Below are positions 38,166-45,734 of a DNA stretch of 64,000 nucleotides, piece by piece. The notes beneath the pieces are model-generated. The model had not been told where the DNA came from. It saw only the letters and a program-made list of their open reading frames with translations, and searched no databases. The position numbers were made by a program, and so were the translations under genes. The stretch's first letter is position 1. Each line of letters begins with the position of its first letter. This DNA comes from Flavobacterium luteum (lineage in GTDB: Bacteria > Bacteroidota > Bacteroidia > Flavobacteriales > Flavobacteriaceae), in NCBI RefSeq assembly GCF_008806775.1, contig NZ_WAEM01000002.1:124001-188000 (forward strand). The letters run 5' to 3'.

Positions 38166-38169
38166 TTTA

Positions 38170-38180
38170 AAACTCTACTA
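38170..38180. promoter_or_regulatory. Third copy of the AAAYTCTACTA motif
   Basis: AAACTCTACTA lies between the short ORF and the TonB receptor start. It is identical to the copy upstream of the Rrf2 gene and differs at one base from the operator copy at 37965. No clear inverted partner follows, so it may be a half-site. Confidence 0.35.
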
Positions 38181-38202
38181 ATCACATATAATATATAAAA
38201 TA

Positions 38203-40794
38203 ATGAAAACAATATTTAAATCAATTACTTTTTTACTACTGTTTAATTACTCATTTGCTCAAACTAACGTTGAAGGAATAGTAAAAAACTCAAATGACGC
38301 TCCGTTAGAAGGAGCTAATGTTGTCCTTAAAGGAACAAAATATAGCGCGTTAACTGATGCTAACGGTAAATTCTCTATAGACGCCCATGACAAAGTCCCT
38401 TTTGCTTTAATAATAGCTCAAGAGGGATATAAAACCGCTCAGTTAGATTATAATGAGTTGCCCAATAAAGAAATCCAAGTTATATTAACGATTGCAAACC
38501 AATTAAATGATGTAGTGATTACTTCTAGACGTAGAATTGAAAAAGCACAAAACGTTCCAATTGCTGTTTCTGTAATTGGTGGAAGACAGGCTGAAATAGC
38601 TGGAGCATTCAACGTAAATCGTTTAAAAGAATTAACACCCTCGGTACAATTGTATTCTTCAAATCCAAGAAATACAACACTTAATATTCGTGGTCTTGGT
38701 TCTACTTTTGGTCTGACAAATGATGGTATAGATCCTGGTGTAGGTTTTTATGTAGACGGGGTGTATTATGCTAGACCCGCAGCAACTACGCTTGATTTTG
38801 TAGATGTAGATCAAATCGAAGTTTTACGCGGTCCTCAAGGAACCTTATTTGGAAAAAACACTACTGCTGGCGCATTCAACGTAACTACGCGCAAACCTAG
38901 TTTTACTTCTGGAGCTACGCTTGAATTAAGTTATGGGAATTACGGTTTCATTCAAGCAAAAAGTTCAGTTACTGGTGCTTTGTCTAAGAAAATTGCTGGT
39001 AGATTATCATTCTCTGGAACTCAACGAGATGGCCTTCTTGAAAATGTTGCTACAGGAAATTCAGTTAATGATTTGAACAACCAAGGAATTAGAGGGCAGT
39101 TATTGTACAAACCAACTGAAGATATTGGAATTACTTTAGCCGCTGACTTTACAAAACAGAGACCAAATGGTTATGCACAAGTAGTTGCAGGTGTTGCTCC
39201 AACGCTACGTGATAGTTATCGCCAGTTTAACACTATTATCGCTGATCTTGGCTACAAACTTCCAAGTACCAATCCATTCGACCGTAAAATAGATACGAAT
39301 ACTCCATGGAAATCCAATCAAGATTTAGGAGGTGCTTCTCTTAATATAGAAGCTAAAATAGGAAAAGGCACACTAACTTCAACTTCTGCATATCGTTTTT
39401 GGAACTGGGACCCTTCAAATGATAGAGATTTTACAGGACTTGAAGCACTTAGACTTTCCCAAGCAACCTCAAAACACAAGCAATGGTCGCAAGAAATTCG
39501 CTATGCTGGGGAATTTTCATCGAAATTAAGTGGTGTTTTTGGTGTATTTGCTATTGGACAAAATTTACAAGCAGATCCTATACAAATTGAAGAGGCTGGT
39601 AAAGATCAATGGCGTTTTTCTCAAGATGCTGCACCAGGTACGCCAACCGCTTTGTTGTGGGCTACCCCTGGTCTTTTAGATGGTTACGGAATAAAAACAA
39701 AAAATAACTTAGATACATTTAGCGGGGCTGTATTTGGCCAATTGGACTGGAAAATTACGGACAAACTTCATGTTCTCCCTGGTGTAAGATACAATTATGA
39801 TAAGAAGAAATTAGACTATAGCAGACAAACTTTTGGAGGAGGAGATTTGTCAGGTTATGATGCCGCAACAATTACAAAATTACTTGCGTTAAGAAATAAA
39901 GTTTACTCTAATCAAGCATTTAAAGTAGATTTTGATGATACTAACTTATCTGGTAATGTAACAATTGCCTACAAACCATCTGACCGAATTAATACTTATG
40001 CAACTTATGCAAGTAGTTATAAACCTGTTGGTGTTAATGTTGGTGGAATACCTACAGATGCAAACGGGCCTATAATAGATCTTGCCAAAATAAAAGCAGA
40101 AGAAGTAAGTCATTATGAAGTGGGTGTAAAAACGAACCCATTCACTAATACCATACTAAATCTTTCAGTCTTTACTACTGACATAAAAAACTATCAAACA
40201 TTGGTTCAAAGTGAAGATCCAACATTAAACAGAGGTTATCTTGCCAATGCAGAAAAGGTTCGTGTTCGTGGTGTAGAAATCGATGGCAGAATTACGGTTT
40301 CTAAAAATCTTTCCTTCAATACTGCTCTTTCTTATACGGATGGAGAATATGTAAGTTTCAAAAATGCTCCGCTACCACTTGAAGAAACTGGATTAAAAGT
40401 AAACGGTAAACAAATCTTTTCTAAAGACATTTCTGGTGCTCAATTACCTGGAATTTCAAAATGGGCCGGAACCTTAGGGGGTGATTTATCTAAAGATGCA
40501 AGATTCTTCGGAAATAAAGGAAAATTGTTCTTTGCAATTGATTCGTATTCACGATCTTCATTTTCATCAAATGCTACACCTTCTAAATATTTAGTGGTTA
40601 AAGGCTATAGTATTTTTAACAGCCGTATCGGTTTTAGAGCCTCTGAGGGATTAACTGTTTTTGTATGGGGTAGAAATTTATTTGACAAGAATTATTTTGA
40701 ACAATTGTTACCAGCAGGTGGTAATGCTGGACAATATGCCGGTGTTCTGGGAGACCAAAGAACCTATGGTATTACATTGAAATATGTTCTATAA
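38203..40794 (+). CDS. TonB-dependent outer-membrane receptor (putatively sulfur-regulated)
   Basis: An 863-aa TonB-dependent receptor: signal peptide (to about residue 19), CarboxypepD_reg-like N-terminal domain (about 22-100; VEGIVKNSNDAPLEGANVVL), plug domain (about 110-235; NVPIAVSVI, TLNIRGLGS, QIEVLRGPQGTLFGKNTTAG) and a 22-strand-type barrel, ending in an aromatic-rich strand TYGITLKYVL. There is no adjacent SusD-like lipoprotein, so it is more like a small-molecule or siderophore-type receptor than a glycan system. The substrate is unknown; the upstream Rrf2 gene, operator motif and Met/Cys-rich ORF suggest a sulfur-containing or sulfur-regulated ligand. Confidence 0.9.
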   Translation: MKTIFKSITFLLLFNYSFAQTNVEGIVKNSNDAPLEGANVVLKGTKYSALTDANGKFSIDAHDKVPFALIIAQEGYKTAQLDYNELPNKEIQVILTIANQLNDVVITSRRRIEKAQNVPIAVSVIGGRQAEIAGAFNVNRLKELTPSVQLYSSNPRNTTLNIRGLGSTFGLTNDGIDPGVGFYVDGVYYARPAATTLDFVDVDQIEVLRGPQGTLFGKNTTAGAFNVTTRKPSFTSGATLELSYGNYGFIQAKSSVTGALSKKIAGRLSFSGTQRDGLLENVATGNSVNDLNNQGIRGQLLYKPTEDIGITLAADFTKQRPNGYAQVVAGVAPTLRDSYRQFNTIIADLGYKLPSTNPFDRKIDTNTPWKSNQDLGGASLNIEAKIGKGTLTSTSAYRFWNWDPSNDRDFTGLEALRLSQATSKHKQWSQEIRYAGEFSSKLSGVFGVFAIGQNLQADPIQIEEAGKDQWRFSQDAAPGTPTALLWATPGLLDGYGIKTKNNLDTFSGAVFGQLDWKITDKLHVLPGVRYNYDKKKLDYSRQTFGGGDLSGYDAATITKLLALRNKVYSNQAFKVDFDDTNLSGNVTIAYKPSDRINTYATYASSYKPVGVNVGGIPTDANGPIIDLAKIKAEEVSHYEVGVKTNPFTNTILNLSVFTTDIKNYQTLVQSEDPTLNRGYLANAEKVRVRGVEIDGRITVSKNLSFNTALSYTDGEYVSFKNAPLPLEETGLKVNGKQIFSKDISGAQLPGISKWAGTLGGDLSKDARFFGNKGKLFFAIDSYSRSSFSSNATPSKYLVVKGYSIFNSRIGFRASEGLTVFVWGRNLFDKNYFEQLLPAGGNAGQYAGVLGDQRTYGITLKYVL

Positions 40795-40834
40795 GATGGC
40801 CCAAGTTTGAAATAAAAATTATTAAAATAAAAAA

Positions 40835-40877
40835 AGGGTCGAAAAAAGAACAATTTAACGTTGTGTTTTTTGACCCT
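40835..40877 (+). terminator. Hairpin after the TonB receptor
   Basis: AGGGTCGAAAAAA pairs with TTTTTTGACCCT (one mismatch), with an inner ACAA/TTGT pair, followed by a weak T-rich stretch. It probably ends or stabilises the receptor mRNA; the T tract is short, so partial read-through to the next gene is possible. Confidence 0.55.
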
Positions 40878-40930
40878 ATATATTTTGATTTAATTTATTG
40901 TTTTGACTGATAAATATTATGAAGTTTGTA

Positions 40931-40938
40931 TAAATTTG
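40931..40938 (+). promoter_or_regulatory. -7 promoter element (TAAATTTG) for the DUF2490 gene
   Basis: TAAATTTG fits TAnnTTTG, 18 nt before the ATG at 40957; a TTG lies at 40903-40905. The element falls inside an upstream in-frame extension, which supports the ATG as the true start. Confidence 0.5.
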
Positions 40939-40956
40939 CAAACTCAAACTAACTTA

Positions 40957-41697
40957 ATGAAATTTTTCAAGAGTCTAATATTTGTACTAATTAGTTTTAT
41001 TTCTCAGGCACAATCTCAAAAAAATATCGACCATCAAAGTATTCTTTGGACTCGATATTACAATCAACTTCTTATAAACAATTCATGGTCTATTCATACT
41101 GAATTTGACAATAGGGTATTTTTAAAACCAATTGAGCAAAATCTATTTGTTTTTAGAATACAAGGTCGTTATAAAATTAATGAACAGTTGGAAGCTGGTA
41201 TTGGTTATGCCTATTTCTCTGTTACTACACAAGATCCAGAAGTTACACCAGATTTTGAGGTACCCGAAAACAGAGGTCAACAAGATATTACTTGGAAACA
41301 AAATATGGATAAAGTAAACTTATATCAACGGTTTCAAGTTGAACAACGATTTGTTCATAATGCAAACAGTCAAGGCCTTACAGATGGAACTACCTTTTTT
41401 TGGCGATTTAGATATCGATTTCAGGCAGATTATACTTTTTGGAAAAAACAACAACGCTTTTTGAAAGCGGTTGTAAATGATGAAATTATGATTAATGCTG
41501 GGAAAAATATCATCTACAATACCTTTGACCAAAATAGAATATATGGCGCCTTACAAGTGGGTTTTAATGACAATTTAGCAATAGAACTTGGGTATTTAAA
41601 CAGTTTTCAGCAGCGAGCAAATGGAGTAGATTATTTTAATAGAAACATCATTCGATTGAGTATTATTCATAAAATAAATTTGAAGAAAACGAAATAA
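40957..41697 (+). CDS. DUF2490 outer-membrane beta-barrel protein
   Basis: A 246-aa exported protein: signal peptide MKFFKSLIFVLISFISQAQ, then alternating aromatic strands typical of a small outer-membrane barrel (LWTRYYNQLLINNSWSIHTE, LYQRFQVEQRF, FFWRFRYRFQADY) ending in LSIIHKINL. The pattern matches DUF2490 of Bacteroidota, function unknown. It follows the TonB receptor on the same strand but seems to have its own promoter. A TTG start at 40903 is possible but would destroy the signal peptide. Confidence 0.85.
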   Translation: MKFFKSLIFVLISFISQAQSQKNIDHQSILWTRYYNQLLINNSWSIHTEFDNRVFLKPIEQNLFVFRIQGRYKINEQLEAGIGYAYFSVTTQDPEVTPDFEVPENRGQQDITWKQNMDKVNLYQRFQVEQRFVHNANSQGLTDGTTFFWRFRYRFQADYTFWKKQQRFLKAVVNDEIMINAGKNIIYNTFDQNRIYGALQVGFNDNLAIELGYLNSFQQRANGVDYFNRNIIRLSIIHKINLKKTK

Positions 41698-41704
41698 AAT
41701 GAGT

Positions 41705-42826
41705 TTAAAAGAAAATCGATTTTCCTATACTAATATTTTCTAAATTTATATAACCGTTCACCTCTTCATTATTCAATATACTGCTAACTATGGTTTCTCC
41801 AACGTGATCGGTACCAAAATTACGAACCACATTTATATCTTGTGTTACAATATTATGTTCTAATGTTAATTCGATTGCTTTTCTTACAGCATTAGCCTCT
41901 TCGTTTAATCCAAAATTATCCAACAACATCACTGCACTTAAAATAGCAGCGATTGGATTGGCAATGTTTTTCCCTTTTGCTTGCGGATAAGTACCATGAA
42001 TAGGTTCGAACATCGCATACTTTGTACCAACCGAGGCCGAGGCTAATAATCCTATTGAACCTACGATAACACTTCCTTCATCTGATAAAACATCGCCAAA
42101 CAAATTATCAGTTAGAATGATGTCGAATTGATTAGGATTTAAAATCATTTGCTTTACAGCATTATCAATATAAAGTATATTTAAAGTGACCTTAGGATAT
42201 TTTTTAGCGATTTCCTTTACTACTTTTCTCCATAATCTAGAAGACTCTAGTACATTTGCTTTGTCTACTAAAGTTACTTTATTTCTTCTGGTTTGAGCCG
42301 CTTTGAAAGCAAGATGAGTAATTCTTTCAATTTCTATTTGTGAATATTCGCAAATATCTGTAGCGACGGTTCCGTCCTCACTTAATTTCTTTTCACCATA
42401 ATAAATACCGCCCGTTAATTCTCTATAAATGAGAATATCAGTTCCTTCAATAATATTTCTTTTTAAGGGGGATTTGTCAATAAGTGGTGTAATGACTTTT
42501 ATAGGACGTATATTAGCAAACAAGCCCAATTCCTTTCTTAACTGCAATAGTCCTTGCTCAGGACGTACTTTTGCCTCTGGATTGTTATCGTATTTTGGAT
42601 CACCAATAGCTCCAAAAAGTATCGCATCAGACGATTTACATAAATTTAAAGTCGCCTCTGGCAAAGGGTTACCCGTTTTATTTATGGCAACTGCACCTAC
42701 TAGTCCTTCTTCAAATTCGAAAGTATGATTATAAAATTCAGCAACAGCCTTTAAAACAGCAACAGCTTGTTTAATTACTTCTGGACCGATTCCGTCACCC
42801 GGTAAAACAGCGATTTTCAAGTTCAT
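41705..42826 (-). CDS. leuB: 3-isopropylmalate dehydrogenase
   Basis: LeuB oxidatively decarboxylates 3-isopropylmalate with NAD+ in leucine synthesis. The 373-aa product has the AVLPGDGIGPEV opening, the substrate-loop region LTGGIYYGEKK, catalytic Lys in LVDKANVLE, the metal-binding Asp cluster in NLFGDVLSDEGS and the NAD-specificity region GTYPQAKGKNIANP. It is second in the leftward pair leuA-leuB. Confidence 0.96.
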   Translation of the reverse strand: MNLKIAVLPGDGIGPEVIKQAVAVLKAVAEFYNHTFEFEEGLVGAVAINKTGNPLPEATLNLCKSSDAILFGAIGDPKYDNNPEAKVRPEQGLLQLRKELGLFANIRPIKVITPLIDKSPLKRNIIEGTDILIYRELTGGIYYGEKKLSEDGTVATDICEYSQIEIERITHLAFKAAQTRRNKVTLVDKANVLESSRLWRKVVKEIAKKYPKVTLNILYIDNAVKQMILNPNQFDIILTDNLFGDVLSDEGSVIVGSIGLLASASVGTKYAMFEPIHGTYPQAKGKNIANPIAAILSAVMLLDNFGLNEEANAVRKAIELTLEHNIVTQDINVVRNFGTDHVGETIVSSILNNEEVNGYINLENISIGKSIFF

Positions 42827-42846
42827 ATACTGTAAAGAATTTATAA

Positions 42847-44013
42847 TTACACTAAGATACTGATGTTACTGTCTTTTATAATTTGATGCACATCACCATC
42901 GATAACTTCTTTCTTTTTGTCGGCATATTTTAAAAACTCTAGGTAAACAATATCTAACTGAAGTTTTGTCAATTCATAACCAATTTTTTTTGCTCTATAG
43001 GCTAAAGCAGCTCGACCACTTCTAGCTGTAAGCACAATAGCGGATTCGGTTACACCTACATCATGAGGATTCATAATTTCATAGGTTTCGCGATTTTTAA
43101 TTACACCATCCTGATGAATCCCTGAGCTATGGGCAAAGGCATTTGCACCAACAATTGCTTTATTAGGTTGCACAAACATTCCCATACTTTCTGAAACCAT
43201 CCGACTGGTATCATATAATAGTTTAGAATTAATATTAGTATCCAAACCTAAAGTTGGATGCTGACGTAAAATCATGACCACTTCTTCTAATGCCGTATTC
43301 CCTGCTCGCTCTCCTATTCCATTAATCGTACACTCAATTTGTCTGGCGCCATTAATTACACCCGCAATTGAATTGGCTGTTGCTAATCCTAAATCATTAT
43401 GACAATGACAAGAAAGGATAGCTTTCTCTATTCCTATTACATTCTCTTTTAGATATTTTATTTTAGCACCATATTCATCCGGAAGACAATAGCCTGTGGT
43501 GTCTGGAATATTTAAAACAGTTGCTCCAGCTTTTATAGCTTCGCTACACACATAGGCCAAGAATTCGTTATCAGTTCTACCGGCATCTTCAGCATAAAAC
43601 TCAACATCGTCAACAAAGGTTTTTGCATAAGATATGGCTTCGGCAGCTCGATTTATAATCTCGTCCCTAGAAGCATTAAACTTGTATTTAATATGAGAAT
43701 CCGAAGTTCCTATACCAGTATGAATTCTAGGTTTTTTTGCATATTGTAGTGCTTTTGCCGCAACATCAATATCTTCTTTCACAGCTCGTGTTAGGGCACA
43801 AACTGTAGCGTTTTCTACCACTTTAGCAATAGCCTCGACTGAGTTAAAATCGCCTGGGCTTGATATTGGAAAACCCGCTTCAATAACATCAACTCCCAAC
43901 TCATCTAAACGGCGAGCAATAACTAATTTTTGCGCTGTGTTTAGCTTGCATCCTGGGACTTGTTCTCCATCACGAAGCGTAGTGTCAAATATTTGTACTT
44001 TTTGATTATCCAT
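42847..44013 (-). CDS. leuA: 2-isopropylmalate synthase, short form without regulatory domain
   Basis: A DRE-TIM metallolyase-fold enzyme: [12 protein letters not shown] (residues 10-21) with the metal-binding Asp, [15 protein letters not shown] with the HxH metal ligands, and [14 protein letters not shown]. At 388 aa it stops after the catalytic barrel and a short linker domain, and lacks the C-terminal leucine-binding (LeuA dimer) domain of the roughly 520-aa enzyme. Homocitrate synthase is a possible alternative by family, but pairing with leuB argues for leucine synthesis. leuC and leuD are not in this window. Confidence 0.9.
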   Translation of the reverse strand: MDNQKVQIFDTTLRDGEQVPGCKLNTAQKLVIARRLDELGVDVIEAGFPISSPGDFNSVEAIAKVVENATVCALTRAVKEDIDVAAKALQYAKKPRIHTGIGTSDSHIKYKFNASRDEIINRAAEAISYAKTFVDDVEFYAEDAGRTDNEFLAYVCSEAIKAGATVLNIPDTTGYCLPDEYGAKIKYLKENVIGIEKAILSCHCHNDLGLATANSIAGVINGARQIECTINGIGERAGNTALEEVVMILRQHPTLGLDTNINSKLLYDTSRMVSESMGMFVQPNKAIVGANAFAHSSGIHQDGVIKNRETYEIMNPHDVGVTESAIVLTARSGRAALAYRAKKIGYELTKLQLDIVYLEFLKYADKKKEVIDGDVHQIIKDSNISILV

Positions 44014-44047
44014 ATCAATAATTAACCTTAATTTTAAGTTCTATTTA

Positions 44048-44055
44048 CAAATTTA
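44048..44055 (-). promoter_or_regulatory. -7 promoter element (TAAATTTG) of leuAB
   Basis: Read leftward, TAAATTTG fits TAnnTTTG, 34 nt before the leuA ATG. No -33 TTG was seen. Confidence 0.45.
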
Positions 44056-44167
44056 AGTTTTAAAGTAGTAAAATAATCCTTTTAAATGCTTAATTTTACA
44101 GTATTAAACCAAAAAAACAATTACTTAAAACGCTTAAAAACAGCATATTAAATATACTTTTTTTACG

Positions 44168-45712
44168 ATGGCAAACCCTTCAAAAGATAATCTATTTGTT
44201 CTCATAAATTCCCTCTCTAAATCTGAAAAAAGACAATTTAAACTCTATGTAAATCGCTTAGGTGATAACACAGATGCTAAATTTTTGCAGCTTTTTAATC
44301 TTTTAGACAAAATAAATGAATATGATGAGGAAGAAATCTTAAAAAGCAACATAGTTACTAAACTGCAATTATCGAATTTAAAGGCTCATTTGTACAAACA
44401 AATTTTAATTAGTTTGCGAATGAATCCCGTGAATCAAAATATTCGTATACAAATAAGAGAGCAATTGGATTTTGCAACAATTTTATACCATAAAGGATTG
44501 TACAAACAAAGTTTAAAAATTCTAGATAAAACCAAATTGATTGCTCTTGAGCATGATGAAAAAAATATTGCTTTTGAAATTGTAGAACTTGAAAAGGTTA
44601 TAGAATCGCAATATATTACTCGAAGTATTGTCGGCCGTGCTGATGAACTTGCTATTCAAGCCAAAGAATTGAGTCAGCAAAATGTAATTGCCAGTAAACT
44701 TTCTAACTTATCCTTACAACTTTATAGTATCATGCTAAAAAGTGGTTATGCAAAAAGCAAAGAAGAAATGCAGGAAATATCAACATATTTCAACAACCAA
44801 TTACCTAATTATCAAATAGAGGATTTAGGATTTAGAGAAAAATTATGGTTGTACAAAGCGCATTTATGGCATAGTTTTTTGATTCAGGATTTCTTAGCCT
44901 GTTATCGTTATTCTAATAAGTGGGTGAACTTATTTAATGAATACCAACAAATGATTTTCCTGAATCCTGTTTGGTATATTAAAGGAAATACGTATTTGCT
45001 AGAATGTTTGTACCTCATTAAACACAAATCGTATATAAAAGAAGTACTGGAAAAACTTGAAACAACAATTGCACTTGAAGCTTTTCCTAAAAACGATAAC
45101 TTAACTACGTTACATTTTTTATGTTATTACAACAGTAAATTTAACTTGCACTTTTTAGAAGGCGATTTTGAAGGCGGTATGTATTTAGTAGAGGAAGTAC
45201 TAAAAAATTTAAAGAAAAACGAAGATCGAATTGACGAGCATCATACTATGGTTTTTTATTATAAAATTGCCAGCATGTATTTTGGCGCAGGCAATAATAA
45301 AAAATGCATTGAATATTTAAAGAAAATAATAGACAATAAAAACCTTTCGATGCGCGAGGATTTAATGTGCTTTGCACGAGTATTGAGTCTTGTGGCGCAT
45401 TATGAGGCCGGCATGGATTACCTACTTGAAGTGCAACTAAAAAGCACCTATAAATTTTTAATTAAGATGAATGATTTGCATGAAGTGCAACGCGAAATGA
45501 TAAAATTTCTTAAAAACTTAGGTTCTATTTTTCCAAGTGAACTGAAATCAGAATTCAAGAAATTACACGATCGATTAATAGTTTTTGAAAATCATCCTTA
45601 TGAAAAACGTGCATTTCTATATTTAGATGTCATTTCATGGCTAGAAAGTAAAATAGAAAACAAACCAGTCGCTGCAATTATTCAGGAGAAAGCTAAGAAG
45701 TTAATTCGTTAA
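44168..45712 (+). CDS. Helical-repeat protein of unknown function, 514 aa
   Basis: I do not recognise a named family. The 514-aa protein has no signal peptide and is predicted almost wholly helical by eye, with repeated amphipathic helix pairs (LDFATILYHKGLYKQSLKIL, KIASMYFGAGNNKKCIEYLK, LYSIMLKSGYAKSKEEM) of the TPR kind. The N-terminus (DNLFVLINSLSKSEKRQFKL) resembles other Bacteroidota TPR-like regulators. A scaffold role is the safest guess. It diverges from leuA. The last 68 codons are repeated almost exactly at 48574-48779, downstream of the neighbouring barrel gene. Confidence 0.8.
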   Translation: MANPSKDNLFVLINSLSKSEKRQFKLYVNRLGDNTDAKFLQLFNLLDKINEYDEEEILKSNIVTKLQLSNLKAHLYKQILISLRMNPVNQNIRIQIREQLDFATILYHKGLYKQSLKILDKTKLIALEHDEKNIAFEIVELEKVIESQYITRSIVGRADELAIQAKELSQQNVIASKLSNLSLQLYSIMLKSGYAKSKEEMQEISTYFNNQLPNYQIEDLGFREKLWLYKAHLWHSFLIQDFLACYRYSNKWVNLFNEYQQMIFLNPVWYIKGNTYLLECLYLIKHKSYIKEVLEKLETTIALEAFPKNDNLTTLHFLCYYNSKFNLHFLEGDFEGGMYLVEEVLKNLKKNEDRIDEHHTMVFYYKIASMYFGAGNNKKCIEYLKKIIDNKNLSMREDLMCFARVLSLVAHYEAGMDYLLEVQLKSTYKFLIKMNDLHEVQREMIKFLKNLGSIFPSELKSEFKKLHDRLIVFENHPYEKRAFLYLDVISWLESKIENKPVAAIIQEKAKKLIR

Positions 45713-45734
45713 TATTAATCCTTTAAAATATGAA

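Noticed and set aside
40841..40938. Possible riboswitch between the TonB receptor and the DUF2490 gene
   Set aside because: Only one simple hairpin and a -7 box are visible; no conserved riboswitch core could be matched.
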